Below, one piece after another: positions 49,751 through 62,579 of a DNA stretch of 64,000 nt. The notes under the pieces were generated by a model. That model was not told the origin of the DNA. It saw only the letters and a list, made by a program, of their open reading frames with translations, and did not search any database. The DNA lies in assembly GCF_963678635.1 (NCBI RefSeq), contig NC_087066.1, positions 60,172,875-60,236,874 on the forward strand, read 5' to 3'. Position 1 is the first letter of the stretch; the number at the start of each line of letters is the position of its first letter. Position numbers and translations under genes: made by a program. This DNA comes from Symsagittifera roscoffensis (lineage: Eukaryota; Xenacoelomorpha; Acoela; Convolutidae).

Positions 49751-51320
49751 AAACTATGAGATTTCTGCTATTCTGACTATTGTACCGCTAAAGGAAGTCA
49801 TTCACTCTCTGCTAAGAAAGTAATTTTCAACACAAATTCATTATTGCTGTAAGATAATTTGGTTAACGTTAGCAAGTTCGTGAAGATTAAACTGAATCAA
49901 TAACAAAAATGGCCGGTTGCTGAGAAAGTACCACATAACTTTCCGGCCATATTCATGAAAAAACTGACAAAAGGTTTTTGTTTAAGTTTCTTCAAATTAG
50001 TGTCACGATTATGTAGAAAATTAGAGAATTAAGCATGATAGACAAACACTCACTGCCTTCAAAAAAACAAATAAAAAGCAAAAAGAAATGAAAAAAAAAC
50101 TTTCAATTTTTTTGCACAATGATTTAAAGCTTTTATAAAAAAAAACTTTTGTGCAAAACAAACGCTAATTGAAGCATCTAAAACTATTTTTTTTACATAT
50201 AAATCAAGTTTTTTTAAGAAACAGTAAATTTCCATATAACCAGCGTTACTCGATTGCGTTACTAGCTCAAAATTAGAACCGATTTTTCTCGACATTAAAA
50301 CTTTTTGAAAAACTTTGTAATGGCGTTCGAATCACGATTGACAAGGCTTTTATATTATTTATCACTCAAGTCACTCCGATTATTAATTGTTGTAGCTGAT
50401 TTTGCGTGGGACACACAAAAAAACTAAAACACACCCGAATACAAAGTCTTAAGAAACCTAAAACACGCCCGAATACAATTTAAAAAAAATTTAAAAACGA
50501 GCAAATACAAAGAAATCGGAAAAATAAAAAAATCGAAATTCGAAGATAGTAATAAGCCCCTAGAGAGGTTCATAGATACAAGGTGAGCAACCTCAAGTAG
50601 ATCAGGTAGCGCGAAGCTAAAAACCGCAAAAAAAACTTTAATGAAATTTAAAGTGAGGTAAATTTTTTAAATTTGAACAAGTTCTAAGTAAACGAAGTTT
50701 TTTTTTATTATAAGTCCTTTTATGGCGGATTTTCAACAAACCGCCGTATCTTTAAGCCAAAATCACATCGAAATAACATCGGAGTAAACTTCATAAGAAT
50801 TACGTAAGTCAATTGTTGTTAGGCTAAAAAATGCTATACATTATCCTAAGCTATCAGGCTAATTTTCTGGAAAAAAAATATTCAAGAAAGTAAATTCATT
50901 CATTCATAAATTTTTATACTGCTATATCCTGGATAACGGGGAGCTTTTAAAAAATAATCTCTATTATTTCAGTAAGATCCTTGATTATTTTTCGTCATTT
51001 TTTCTAGCAATGCTACTTTTTCACGTTTTCGGGCAAAAAAAACACTCAAAAGCGAAATCTAAGTAGTCACATAATTTAAATTCAAGCATTGAAAATTTAT
51101 TTCTCACCGAATATCAAACACTTTCCAAATGAATTTCCGTTCTGAGACACCTGTGAACGGACCTGTAGGTCCAATGGTGCTCTCCTAGGAAGTAACATTG
51201 TTGGAGTGGTTTGTAAATTTTTCAACTACCCACAATGGAAATGCCCGAAAACAATTTATTATATTATACTAGTTTTTGCTAGGGAAAATATTTATCATAT
51301 GTTAAATATCTATAGGCCTT
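49751..51320. other. Non-coding AT-rich DNA
   Basis: No gene or clear repeat is recognised. Confidence 0.4.
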
Positions 51321-51329
51321 GAAATGATA

Positions 51330-51720
51330 ATAAATGCAAAATAAACATTTTTTTTGGTCTACCAAATTGAACTTACGAGTTCTCCCAAAACACCAAAAAA
51401 GACAACGTTTCGGCCATTTTTCCACGAAAAAAGGTAAAAAGAGGTTTTCAGACAGTTTTCGCCAAAAAACTCGCGTTTTTTGGCGCGCGCTAACCCGCAA
51501 AAAAGTATATTTTACCCTCAAAACTAAAGTATAAATAAAAACAAGTATATCTGAGTATATGAGTAAAAAGAATATCTTGTTTTTAAAAAAAAACTTTTTG
51601 CGAAAAATGGAGTTTTTAAGATAGTACTAAAAAAGGACCTTTTGGGTAGCCAGGGGGTCGAATTCTTGAAGAAGGGTGTCCACTCACCGTTTTCCCCTTA
51701 AATCCACTACTGATGCTGGG
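51330..51720. repeat. Decayed relative of the hAT-type MITE
   Basis: Shares strings with the 30183 MITE: CGCGTTTTTTGGCGCGCGCT, GGACCTTTTGGGTAGCCAGGGGGTCGAATTC, CTTAAATCCACTACTG. The terminal repeats and target duplication are no longer clear. Confidence 0.4.
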
Positions 51721-51839
51721 TAAGAGGGTACATTACGAGGTCAAACTGTGTTTTTGTAAAATGTTTCGCAATAAGGACACTCCCTGTGTTCTTCTTTTGT
51801 TCTTTCACTGTCTTTGATCGTTCCGACAAAATTTTAACA

Positions 51840-54419
51840 TGTTTAAAGACTGTCTCTGGAAACCAGGAACATACAGACACAAAATTGTGCGCCTATCCAG
51901 TGCACAGTTTGGCCTCGTAGTGTATTTGATTTTAAAAAAATCGACTATTTTCATTTACAAAATGTTGAATGTAAAAAATGTTAGACACCCGGGAAACAAT
52001 CTTGTTAGTATTACCAGGTTAACGTTTCTGCAACAAAAAAGCTGTTGGTATTGGGGTTTTAAAAAACGCTAGTCATTCAATTCTCATTTGGAAAATTGGC
52101 GACCGCTCGACTAGCTTAAAGCTCGACAATTATAAAAGTTTGAAAGCATGAAAATGTATCGACTAGCATAATTTTAATAGCTTCATTTTTGAAAATACGT
52201 AAGAGCAAATTGATCCGAGAAAACTTAGAAATTGAGAAACTATGCAATCAGCAATCAAATGAAATTCATTAACACATATAAAATGAGATCAGACTCCCTG
52301 ACCTTTAATGGCTCAAATCGAACACTGATTGCCGCTCAAATTGTGAAATGTTAGTCAAAATTATGATTGGTATCAAATTTCTGCGTATAATGATTTTATT
52401 TTCAGTATTTGAATTTTGCGTTCAATTTTAATGCTAGACGATGATACGATTTACGACTAAAAATGGATTTGAAAATGGATTTAAAAATGGATTTAAAACT
52501 CATTTTGAAGACTGCCAAAGTTGTAAAAAAAAAAGGTGACAAAATTTTTTGAAGAAAAAGCTAAGCCTAATGAAGAAAAATCTAAGCCTATGAAATTGAA
52601 GAATACCCCAATACTAATAAACGATGATCATATATGAAACGGAGCAAAATTAAATTGTCCGCAGAAAACTTACCTCTAAATTCTTTAGGGTGCAGAGGCT
52701 AATTCTGTTTCAGGCCAAATAATGACAATTTGTTTCTACAAGTTTCTTTTATCAAAATAAAGAATAAACGGATTGGTCCAGTTATTTTACTATCAAGTTG
52801 TAAGCCCTGAAAAGTTGCAACTGGTCTACTTTTAGAAAAATATTCTTTGAAAAGATAACTTTGTTTTGGTTAAGTAACCCAGTTCAGTGATGAAATATTG
52901 GGCATTTGATTTCAAAATCAAAGAGATGGCGACCGTTAAAGAGACGCGATGATACCATTTACATATACATCAGTCTGGTAAATTGACCTTGGGTAACTTT
53001 GAACTCTAATTTGACCTCAAAGCTCACCTTTTTGATCATTGATTCGGGCCATGGAATGGGTTGGTTGTTCTTGTCACGTGTCAAAAGGATGTCTGAGTAT
53101 ACAAATCAGAAAAAAGGAACTTTTATATCTGCGGTTAATAAGTCAGCCCCGAATTGGGCTAAACTGTCTTCTTAAAACTGGGACATGTCGTTTTACGAGT
53201 TAAAATTTACGACTGTTGTCTGAGACCAAATATAGATCATGTAATTTTTCTGAACGGGATGTCACTGTAATATTAAACTTCAGCAATAACGAAAAACGAG
53301 GTCACTCAATTTAGAACGATGTAAATAGAATGTCAAAACACAATCAGTCAATAAGTACAAAGATAGATACAGACACTGATACAATGACTTTGAAACATAG
53401 TTTTGATTTGACACCTATGGATCATCTGATGTAGCGGAAGAATCGATAACAAGGGCGATAAATTACTTTGAATAACCTAGTTTAAGTAAATTCGGCAAAG
53501 ACTAAAAGGCTATAGATTACAACTACATGGATAAAGTTCTGACATGAAAAAAGTTCATAATCAAGTGGATTATAAGGAACGAGTTAGTCTTCAAAGTCAA
53601 TGGTTTTAAACCAGTTTTCAGGCTTATTAAATACTCAATGAAATAACGTTTAAATCCAGGGCTAAATGAAATCCACTCAAACAATCTTGCAACAATCTTA
53701 ATATCTGCTGATCGTCGAGTTAGGTGTTGACGAGTTGATTGATATGTCTAATTTTAGACACCGCTTACTTTGATTATCAGGTATGTTGCCTTACGTAACA
53801 ACACACCAAGCTAAGCTAATACCAGTAACTTAAACTCAAGTACCTTTTATTATCTAACTTAATGTTTATCACAATCAAATCACGTTTTAATAGATGCATA
53901 AAAAGAGCCAATGAACTTTGTTCTTTGTTCAGACAGATTGATCGTTGGTTTGATTACAAAGTGGGGGTCAAGGCAGTTTAAGCGAATTTAAGTTACTGCT
54001 TGTTTATTGCTTATTGGTTCCCTTAATTATCTAAAACTGTAAAACATCTTTTTTGAAACAAAAATTACTTAACTCTTCGTAGTTAAATAATTGAGCTTTT
54101 ATAAAATTTCGACTTTTGCTATGAAGTCTCTGGTCGAAGAACCATTTTTGATAGAAAATATTCAAAAGAACATAAAAATGTTCCATGTCCTGAAACCAAA
54201 CATTGAACAAATTTTCACTTTGATAGATTTTCTTAACAAGAAATGGGTGTATAAAAAATTGCGAAACTGAAATGACTAATGCGTGCAGAAAAGAATTATT
54301 AAATTCCAGTTTTGTATGCACATCATGAAAGTCTTGACAAAATGAGGTTCAAAAAACTACAAACAGAAAGTTTGCAATACCAGTGATGTCAAATTTTGCG
54401 CATAGAAGCTCAAAAGTCT
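51840..54419. other. Non-coding AT-rich DNA
   Basis: No gene is supported; the small ORFs have no coding signature. Short local duplications occur (for example GAAAATGGATTTRAAAATGGATTT near 52470). Confidence 0.4.
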
Positions 54420-54720
54420 CGAAGAATTTGTTAGTATGAAGCAGGCGCGGGCCAACAATATTCTCGATTGATGGGTAGTGGTATGATATTCAAAAAACAA
54501 GGCATTTTTTTGGTTTTTAGAGCTCTCCGAAAAAAAACTAAAAAGACGCTAATTTTGCGAAAAAATCTGCGCCGCCGGCAAAATTGCGTTTTCGGCACGC
54601 ACTTCCTCGAATTTTTCTGCCTTCTTTCAACCCTTTAATATATATTGGCGCCTGTATAAAATATTAGCAAAAGGGGATCATTTGCGTGGTCAGGGCGGCA
54701 AGTATAACATAGAATTAACC
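54420..54720. repeat. Second decayed relative of the MITE family
   Basis: Contains GCGTTTTCGGCACGCACTTCC, AAAAGGGGATCATTTGCGTGGTCAGGGCGGC and a preceding AT-rich core similar in layout to the 30183 element. Ends are not defined. Confidence 0.35.
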
Positions 54721-55294
54721 ATATTCGCTCAATTTGCAAGTAGCATAGAAGTTCGTACCGACCAATGTTATTTGGGACAAAAACGTTTTTTATTTTGACT
54801 TTTGAACTAATTTTTCTTTTTTTGAGCGCGCGGCAAAAAGATTAAAAACTAGCTTAGAAAAAAACACCAGCAATATTAAACTATATTAAAAAATTTTCAC
54901 TCGCAATGAATATATAGGAGGAGTAACTGTACACTTGAACTAAAAAGGATAATATCAAACAGATATTTTTTCAACATTGAGAACTTGTTTGGAAATTCTA
55001 TATTTTCACCAAGTCAGTGAAAAAGATTAAAAAGAGTTATAATGGGGTATATGGGTGCAAAGTATGCGACCTCAAATCGTTGTTTTTTTAAATATAAAGT
55101 GTAACTAACTTATTTAATTAATGCTTCGTTGTTAACAAACTATTTTTGGAACTAGACATAATAAATGGAACGGGTAACTGATCCAGTTAAACCATGCAGT
55201 TTTCAAAATAAATTAATTGTACCCCGAAACATATCTTTCCTATTAAAAACTGGAAAAAAAAACAAGAATATATCAAATAGACTTCAAAAAGCAA

Positions 55295-55640
55295 ACCAGA
55301 CTGCTGGTGTGTCAGATCAAAAGCCCTGAATGTTCCGACAGTCCCTTAATTCATATCGAATAGTTTATGGTAAAAACGCTGCGTTACGCTCTCAGCATTA
55401 TGAATCAAAGCGCGCATAATTTAGTCCAGAAGATCGCTAATTTGGCAATTTTCAAGCCCCCAGAACTTTACAAAAAAATTGGAGGTAAAATATCTTTTTA
55501 AATTTGAACCCAAAAAGTCGAATATCTTCAATGGGGCATAAAAATATTATTTTGATCGGCGAAAATTGACTGAATAAAAAACCACACCGAGCATAAATAT
55601 TCCGTTTTCTTCAAAAGTCGGAACAAAAAATTCAATATCA
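55295..55640 (+). repeat. Dispersed repeat copy (forward)
   Basis: AGACTGCTGGTGTGTCAGATCAAAAGCCCTGAATGTTCCGACAGTC, then AATTTGGCAATTTTCAAGCCCCCAGAACTTTAC and AGGTAAAATATCTTTTTAAATTTGA. Confidence 0.65.
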
Positions 55641-56139
55641 ACCCCAGTATCAAAATTTTCAGATTCCCACAATCTTACAAATGTAACAAATGGAAAGCCA
55701 ACTTAGGCCTTAAAGTAGTACGATTTCTCTAATATCAGGCCAAAATGAACAAACGAAAACTTTAACCGCGGTTTTTTTAACAAATGGCGTTACTATGAAA
55801 ATTTCAGTCCAATCGTCCTATATTTTGCACTGAAATTAGAAATTTATTCGTGAGTGAGTTTCAGCAAGCACTTGAGGGTGTCCAAAAATATATCTGCTCG
55901 AAACTTGGCTTCATTTTAATTCTGTTGAAGCCCCTTAATTGTGTTCCTAAAATGTAATTCCAAAAAACTCTCTCTCTCACTGACGAAAAACCTATGTGAA
56001 GCTTCTTACAGGGTGATTTAATTTAAATTAATACAGGGTGAGTACGACTATCGGAAGTAAAGGAACAAACTTCAATTCATTTGACGAGAAGTTTAGAGGT
56101 TTTTTCACTTCTCCTCGAAAAAATCCTGCTTTTGTATAC

Positions 56140-56350
56140 AACAAACAAGACTGCTCGTATCAGGGCGAAACCCTGAATGTTCGGACTGCCATTTAATTGG
56201 TCTCGAATCGTTTTTGGTGAATTATGAAAAAATGGGCAAAACTATAAGTTCTAAGCTGATTGTATCAAAATTTAAAGGTTAAAATTTGAGTCGTGCATGA
56301 AACTAATAAAACCAATTAGCTGCCTCAATTCAATTTGGAATTTTGGAATG
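56140..56350 (+). repeat. Dispersed repeat copy (forward)
   Basis: AAGACTGCTCGTATCAGGGCGAAACCCTGAATGTTCGGACTGCC...TTGGTCTCGAATCGTTTTTGGTGAATTATGAA...CAATTTGGAA. Confidence 0.7.
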
Positions 56351-58919
56351 ATTTTGTAGGGGGGGTTAATTCACCACACGTAAATTATAAAAAAGAGAAG
56401 GTTAGACAGACTCGTATCATATTACTTTAGTGGCGTGCACACCCGGCTGGTCCATTGCAGATCAAAAGATCGATCCCCCGAGGGACCAGAATTTTGTAAA
56501 ATTAGTCTGAATAGATAAAAGCAACCCGAGCAAATATTTTCCTGACATTCTTAAAAAATTTGAACCAAAGAAACTTCGAGCTCAAAAAGCAACTCTTTAG
56601 CGCGAGAAGAATGCGAGATCAAAACTTTTTTCAAAGATACCCAATACGGTCAAACATTGCTTTATTTCTAACTTTTAGAATCGAGGCATGCTAGCGTTAG
56701 ATTCACACGGAGCGTCCATACATAAAAAGGAAAATATTCGCAAAATAACCTTCTGCATAAGAAAATCAAACAAAAAGAAGATATGTCGAAAAACAGATCG
56801 AATCAAGTTAAATACTTCAATCTGAAAACCTTGAAACCTTTGAATAACCATGATATAAAAACTGGTTATATTATAAAATATTATATTACATTATAAAATT
56901 GGAGTATCGATTGGTTTTATATACTAGTAAATTTGAATTTCATACACATATAAGAACTCTTAATTATTGTTTAGGAAAAATCTTTGCAAAATTTGTAAAC
57001 ACATTAACATTTTTTTGCAAGCTGATTATGTTTTATATAGGATCCTTTCAACATCTCTGATCCTTTTTTAGCGTTTAAACGAGGGCAGGATTTCAGAGAA
57101 ATTTTGAAGGTCCCTCTCACGACCTAAAGGCCTTTATCACAACCTTTTTTTGCCAAAAAAGCGAGAACGCATGTAGCCCGTCTAAGCGAAAGAAATATGC
57201 GACCTCAAATTATGCTTAAACGATAAAGATAGCCAATCTAGTCGAATATTACTGATTTTTTTTTACCTGAAATTATGATTAAACGATAAAGATAACCAAT
57301 CTAGCAGAATATTACTAATTTTTTACTGAATTACTGAGGCATTGAACCGTTAGATTTATATGGAGTATCCTCTTTGTCTACCTTTTTCGAAAAACATCAA
57401 AACATAATCAAAACAAAACGAGGATATATCAAAAAATGAAGACTATATAAAAATTAGAAATTCAATCTGAAAAATTTTTGAATCACTACAATCTTGCGAA
57501 AAGCATGATATAAAAAGCTGGCTAGATAGCTTTCTTTTATATAGCTTTCAGTTTCAAAATCAAGCATGTTTTTGAAAACTGTTTCTTCCTTCGGAAGTGA
57601 CTATATTTTGGATTAGATCCTAATTATATTTTACCGAAAAACAGTCTATTTTTTTTAAGTTTGAAGCGGGGGTGAGTTTACAATCACTATACATTTTGAT
57701 TTATCCCGAGAATTTGTCATTTTTTATTTTCAAGCTCAGCATTTTAATTTCCAAGCTCTGCAAAAACTTTCGTTGAGAAAATGATCAAATGAGGCGTGTG
57801 TGGGATTTTCTGAAAGCTATATATCTTCCTTAAATCAAAAATTTATAATAAAAATTTGGAAACGAAAAAATATCTTGCAAGGAACAATTTAGCCGGAAAG
57901 TTCTGAGCTATATGTACAGCAAGTTATATAAACTTTGTAGAAATTTGAAAAAGTTGTCCTTGATAAGATGATCGTAGAAATTCATCTCTGTTTTTTTTTT
58001 TAACTCGCTGAAATTTTTTGAAAAACTCGGTCGGTTACACAATTGGAAGGGGGATAAAATACCTGTCACACCACCGAAAATGGCCTCAAGAAAAACTCAC
58101 CCCAATTATATATATTTTCGAAAGTAAGTGAAGAAAGAGGAAAAATTTCAGGCTTTAAAAACTTACAGGATGAAATGATAATTAATAAAAATGAAACTGA
58201 AACCCAGTTGTTTTAACACTAACACTGAGGTTAACCTTCTGTTATTTAATGAAGGATTAATTAATTTTTGATATCCCGCTGGTTGACTCCCCAAATTACT
58301 TGAAAACCAATTATGCTAAAAACGTGTTGGTACAACATGAACGAACATTCAAAGAAGCCAAATTTTAGGGAATTAAAGATTGCAGTTATATGAGCAACAT
58401 GTGGCTAATTTTCGAATGATTATTGTTTTTCTGCATCATAAGACAATTAGTAATTGACATGAGGCCAGAAAGTGTGAACAAATAGAAAAAAAAAGGAAAA
58501 AAAACATGGGAGATTCTAGCTTTAACTTTTCTTTATTTTTAACGGCCGAGGAGTTGGTTCGTATGTTGTTGATTAAAATAACGTGATGAATAACCTCTTT
58601 CAACCATTTCTCAATAGCGAGGAGGGTTTTTTATATCCTATGTTCAGATCTGACTGAAACTATTCCCTCAAAATGAATGCTTCTTGTAATCAAATCATTC
58701 ATGAAGTGTATTTTGAATTTAAATTACTAATTTACCCGTCTTGCTTTTGTCAAGCCTTTCAGCATTCAATGTATTTTAATCTTTGGTGTGGTCTGCATGT
58801 GCCAAATCTGCATGTTGTAGCTATCTTAGCATTAAGCCCCAATATATCATTTTTAAAAAAGTCATTTTGCGTATTTACGGTTCTTATTTTGACCAAAAAC
58901 AGTCCTTGGTTCAAATGAG
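56351..58919. other. Non-coding AT-rich DNA
   Basis: No gene is supported. A sequence around 56430-56515 (GTGGCGTGCACACCC...AAAAGATCGATCCCCCGAGGGACCAG) is faintly tRNA-like. A ~55-bp duplication occurs at about 57190-57255 and 57265-57320 (AAATTATGMTTAAACGATAAAGATA.CCAATCTAG). Confidence 0.4.
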
Positions 58920-59380
58920 AATGAACAGAAAATGGTTATGCGAAATAATCTATATACAAGGAGAACGACCAGGAACTATTGTAACCTTTGGCGCTAAATA
59001 TCCAGACACCCAATAAAATTTGTCTAACGTTTTATGAGTCATTCCACTTCATTTCTATTGGTGCAGTCTTTTGAGCCACCTGGAAAACAGCGTGCTGTAG
59101 CTTTACAGACAGAACTGCCTTTTCAGTTTGTTCAGCTGCTGTGAATTTGGTATCAAATGTCTACAATGAAAATGGTCTTCAATGAGTGGACAAAACTATA
59201 CAAAAAATGAACAGATTTACAACTGGTCCAATTGTCTCAGCGGCAACTCAATTTTTTAATTTGGCCCCTGGAATTGTACTGCATAATTCACGTTGGAGCC
59301 GCGAAAAAAAAACTGAAATGCAATTAGAACATGAAAAACAAAAAAGAAATTCAATCAACAAAAGTTGCCCTAAGATCTAA
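58920..59380 (+). pseudogene. Cluster of protein-like fragments, unidentified
   Basis: Three short coding-like pieces occur in order: EIIYIQGERPGTIVTFGAKYP (58945-59010), SFEPPGKQRAVALQTELPFQ after an AG acceptor-like GGTGCAG (about 59067-59150), and FTTGPIVSAATQFFNLAPGI (about 59215-59275). Intervening stops and frame changes suggest a decayed gene or real small exons. Not identified. Confidence 0.2.
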
Positions 59381-59509
59381 GGCTAGTCATGATAGGTTAT
59401 ACGATGACAATTTTTGCTAACAAAATAATTTTAGCGTTTTGAAAATAACAAAATGGCACAGGCTAAATGCAATTTTTTCCTGGCTAAAATACCTCAAAAT
59501 TAGAGCATA

Positions 59510-60010
59510 AGAAGACTGCTTGTATATCAGATCAAAGCTCTGAAGGTTCGACTGCATTTTTTGGTGCTAAAAGTTTTTAGGTCGAAACGATCGAAAAAAG
59601 TAATAAATTTTATATTTTTTTCTTCAATTCATCCCGCACACGCTAATAAAATTTAAAAAGACGCATTAAGCGTCTGATATTCTTATAATAAGGCCAAATA
59701 ACCTGCCCTGATTTAATTTGAAACGCAATAATCCCTAACTTTAGCTTGTTATAAAAACACAATAAATCGCGCTTTAATTATCCCAGATTGGCCAAAATAG
59801 CAATTTTTAAACCCCCATAACTTTACGAAAAATCAGTACCAGGTAATTTGAGCACACTTGAGCACCAAAAATAATTTTAGCCCCAAAATCTCTACACTTG
59901 AGCACCAAAAATATCTTTCAAATGATAAAAAAAAACCAGCAAAAGTTTTTTTTTTAATTGTGAAAATTAACTGAAAAAAAACCACCCTGAGCATAGACGT
60001 TCCCTCCACT
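59510..60010 (+). repeat. Dispersed repeat copy (forward)
   Basis: AAGACTGCTTGTATATCAGATCAAAGCTCTGAAGGTTCGACTGC, then ACACAATAAATCGCGCTTTAATTATCCCAGATTGGCC...CCCCCATAACTTTACGAAAAATC. TTGAGCACCAAAA is duplicated at 59850 and 59896. Confidence 0.7.
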
Positions 60011-60331
60011 TCGACGCACTTCTCAAAAACATTACTCACAAAATTTTAAAAAAAAACTTTTAAAAAGTCACAATACCCACGGTTTACGGTTTACTGGGTA
60101 CGGTTTACTGTCCCGCACTTTCCTTCATTGTGCCCTTCGCAGTTCTCATGCCTACCGGGACATTATGGCCCCCAAATTTTTTTTTCAATCTTACACTTTT
60201 ATTTAGCCTCATTTTGGTCAAATCTGATTTTGTTTTGCTTGATCAATTTTTTTTTCTTCAAACTAAAATCGCAAATAATCCGCTGTGAGTGCAATAGTTT
60301 CCCAGTCAAATTTTAGGGCCTTCTGCTTCTG

Positions 60332-60656
60332 TTACGCCTTTAAAATGCCGGTTACACTTAGTTAGCAAAAAAGTAAAGCTTAAATTTTTGTACAAAACAC
60401 GAGAGATAACTCTTATGACAACAAGCTGCATTTAGATGAAAGAGAAACGCAGTCTTTGTGTTTACAATCAATTAATTTATTGCAAGTCGTGATATCTTTT
60501 ACGCCTTTAAAATGCCTGTTACACGTAGCAAGCAAAAGAGTTAGTCTAAAACTATTGTGCAAAATTCAAGAGATAACTTTTATGATAACAAGCTGCAATT
60601 AGTCGAAAAAAATGCAGCCTTTGTTCTACAATCAATAAAAATTATTGCAAGCCGTG
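60332..60656 (+). repeat. Tandem duplication (~160 bp) at the 5' end of the BEL/Pao gag relic
   Basis: 60332-60491 and 60499-60656 are diverged direct copies: TTACGCCTTTAAAATGCC...GAGATAACT.TTATGA.AACAAGCTGCA...TTGCAAG.CGTG. Both begin with an ATG-CC(T/G)-GTT-ACA start region. Confidence 0.85.
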
Positions 60657-62579
60657 CCGCCATCGACATTATTTCAGAGCTGAATATATTGAAAGCGATA
60701 ATTGCGCCTATGAACGATGAGATTCGTACACTAATGAGCACCGAAAATATGAACCAAAACAAAATTATAAGTTCGTCTCAACAAAACAGAAAGTTAAGAG
60801 AAATTTTACTAAAGAAAGGTGCAGATGCACTAAAAATGATACGATAAGTCTCTTCTAACCTCCTCTTCAGCTTTCTCAATTTTTCACGACTGAACAGCAA
60901 CGCTTCTTCGCACATTACGATTCGCAACGCCATGAGCAACGAACCGAACCTTCAAGTTGCTACATCACTCTATACAAGGATCCAACAGGGACTCCGATCA
61001 ACTTAAAAACGAGCAGCCCATACAACAGCAAACTTCGTCTCCTTGCCATTTACCTTCACCATCCTCAACATTCTTTCCACGCTCTCCGGAGCAGCAATGA
61101 CAATCTCACCCGCAGTCAACACTTAATCATCATTATTGACCAACGATTACGATGAGGTATTTCATGCCCCCACAGGATGCCGTACATCATTTTTCGACTC
61201 CCAACAGCCCGCTAATGGAACACAACTCCACAGCAGCCGAAATCAAGACACCGCATTAAAACCGCAACCTAAAGTTGATAAGTCAAAACGTTTGAAGCAA
61301 TATTCTCGCAGCCCAGAAGCTCTACTTCATGGAATACAGCACGGCCTCAACTTCGAAACTCAAATTTAATTTCACAAAAGACAGACGGAACCTGCAAGGA
61401 CACAATTACTAAACTCTTCAGCACTAGTTTTTCTGCTTTCATCGATGCCCCCAAAATCGGTATTGATTTCCAACTGACAGCACGGCAATTCCATACTTAT
61501 CATCATTATACACCAGCAACAGACGACCTTCATGTCAGCACAACTCACCACCTCCATTCATGCAGATTTTCAGTTCCCAGTCAACGCCCAATTTTTCACA
61601 ACCAGTTCAGCGCCTTCAGACACATATCTTCGAACACATAACACACTACCCCCCCCCCCCGCAGCACTACCCCCAATCAATTCCAAAAGGTATCAAGCGA
61701 CACTTACGAACCCCGTAATTGAATCGACATTGCAGTCAACTCAGCCATCCCTACAGCCTATTTTCGACAGCAGAGCTTAGGTAACAAGGACATGGACCAG
61801 AAGCCAGCCGACCCAATATTTAGAAAGAACACAGCCCTCATAAGACCACATCAGGAAGTGCATATGACCAACTCAGGACACGCATCGACAACCATCCTAA
61901 CATTAGTGCAACTAGCCCAAGCAACATTAACGAACGATATAATCAGCTGCCGTCAGCATCAGCCTAAACAAATGACCCAGCCAGTATTCAGCCAACAATC
62001 CTCATCTCAGCATGGATATCAACACAGATCATATCAGACCTTACCAGCTTTCATAGCAACTCAACACGTCACACCCACGCAAGGAGCAATGCAACCCGAC
62101 TTCAGCAATCAGCAAAATATGTCAAAGACTTTCAGGAAATCAGTCCCAATTGTCAAGCCATTTGATTTCGACAGAAACCCGCAACATTGGTTAGATTGGA
62201 TCGGACTCTTCAACACGACAATCAAAAACACGGACATGTCCCAATCGGAGAAGCTGACTCATCTACATCAACTTGTCTTCGAAGATAATTAATCTTTCAT
62301 CCGCGATCAATGTACAAATCAGCACTCCAACGCCTGGAAAATGATCTTGAAAACCCGACGAAGACAGTGACATCCTTCCTTCGACGACTAGACAGCATCA
62401 ATCGCCCGACTCTACGACACAACAGAAGCTACGAAGATCTCACCAACTTCCTGCAGACAATGGTTGACACCATGACAACGGTTGGATTCCATCACCATCT
62501 CCACCGTTCAGCGAACGTTCAGACAGTTCTTGTAGTTCAGACAGAATTTTATTTTTGGCATTTATTTTTGGCACTTTAG
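60512..62579 (+). pseudogene. Decayed BEL/Pao-type gag
   Basis: An ATG at 60512 opens MPVTRSKQKS, then an in-frame TAG at 60542, then a helical segment to 60847; further pieces lie at 61136-61369, 61532-61780, 61792-62292 and 62310-62579 in three frames. VPIVKPFDFDRNPQHWLDWI near 62140-62200, then a helical segment and YKSALQRLENDLENPTKTVTS, match the N-terminal Gag region (DUF1759-like) of BEL/Pao elements. Frameshifts and stops make it non-functional. A run of 12 C at 61649-61660 lies inside. No protease, RT or LTR is found downstream, so it is truncated. Confidence 0.75.
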
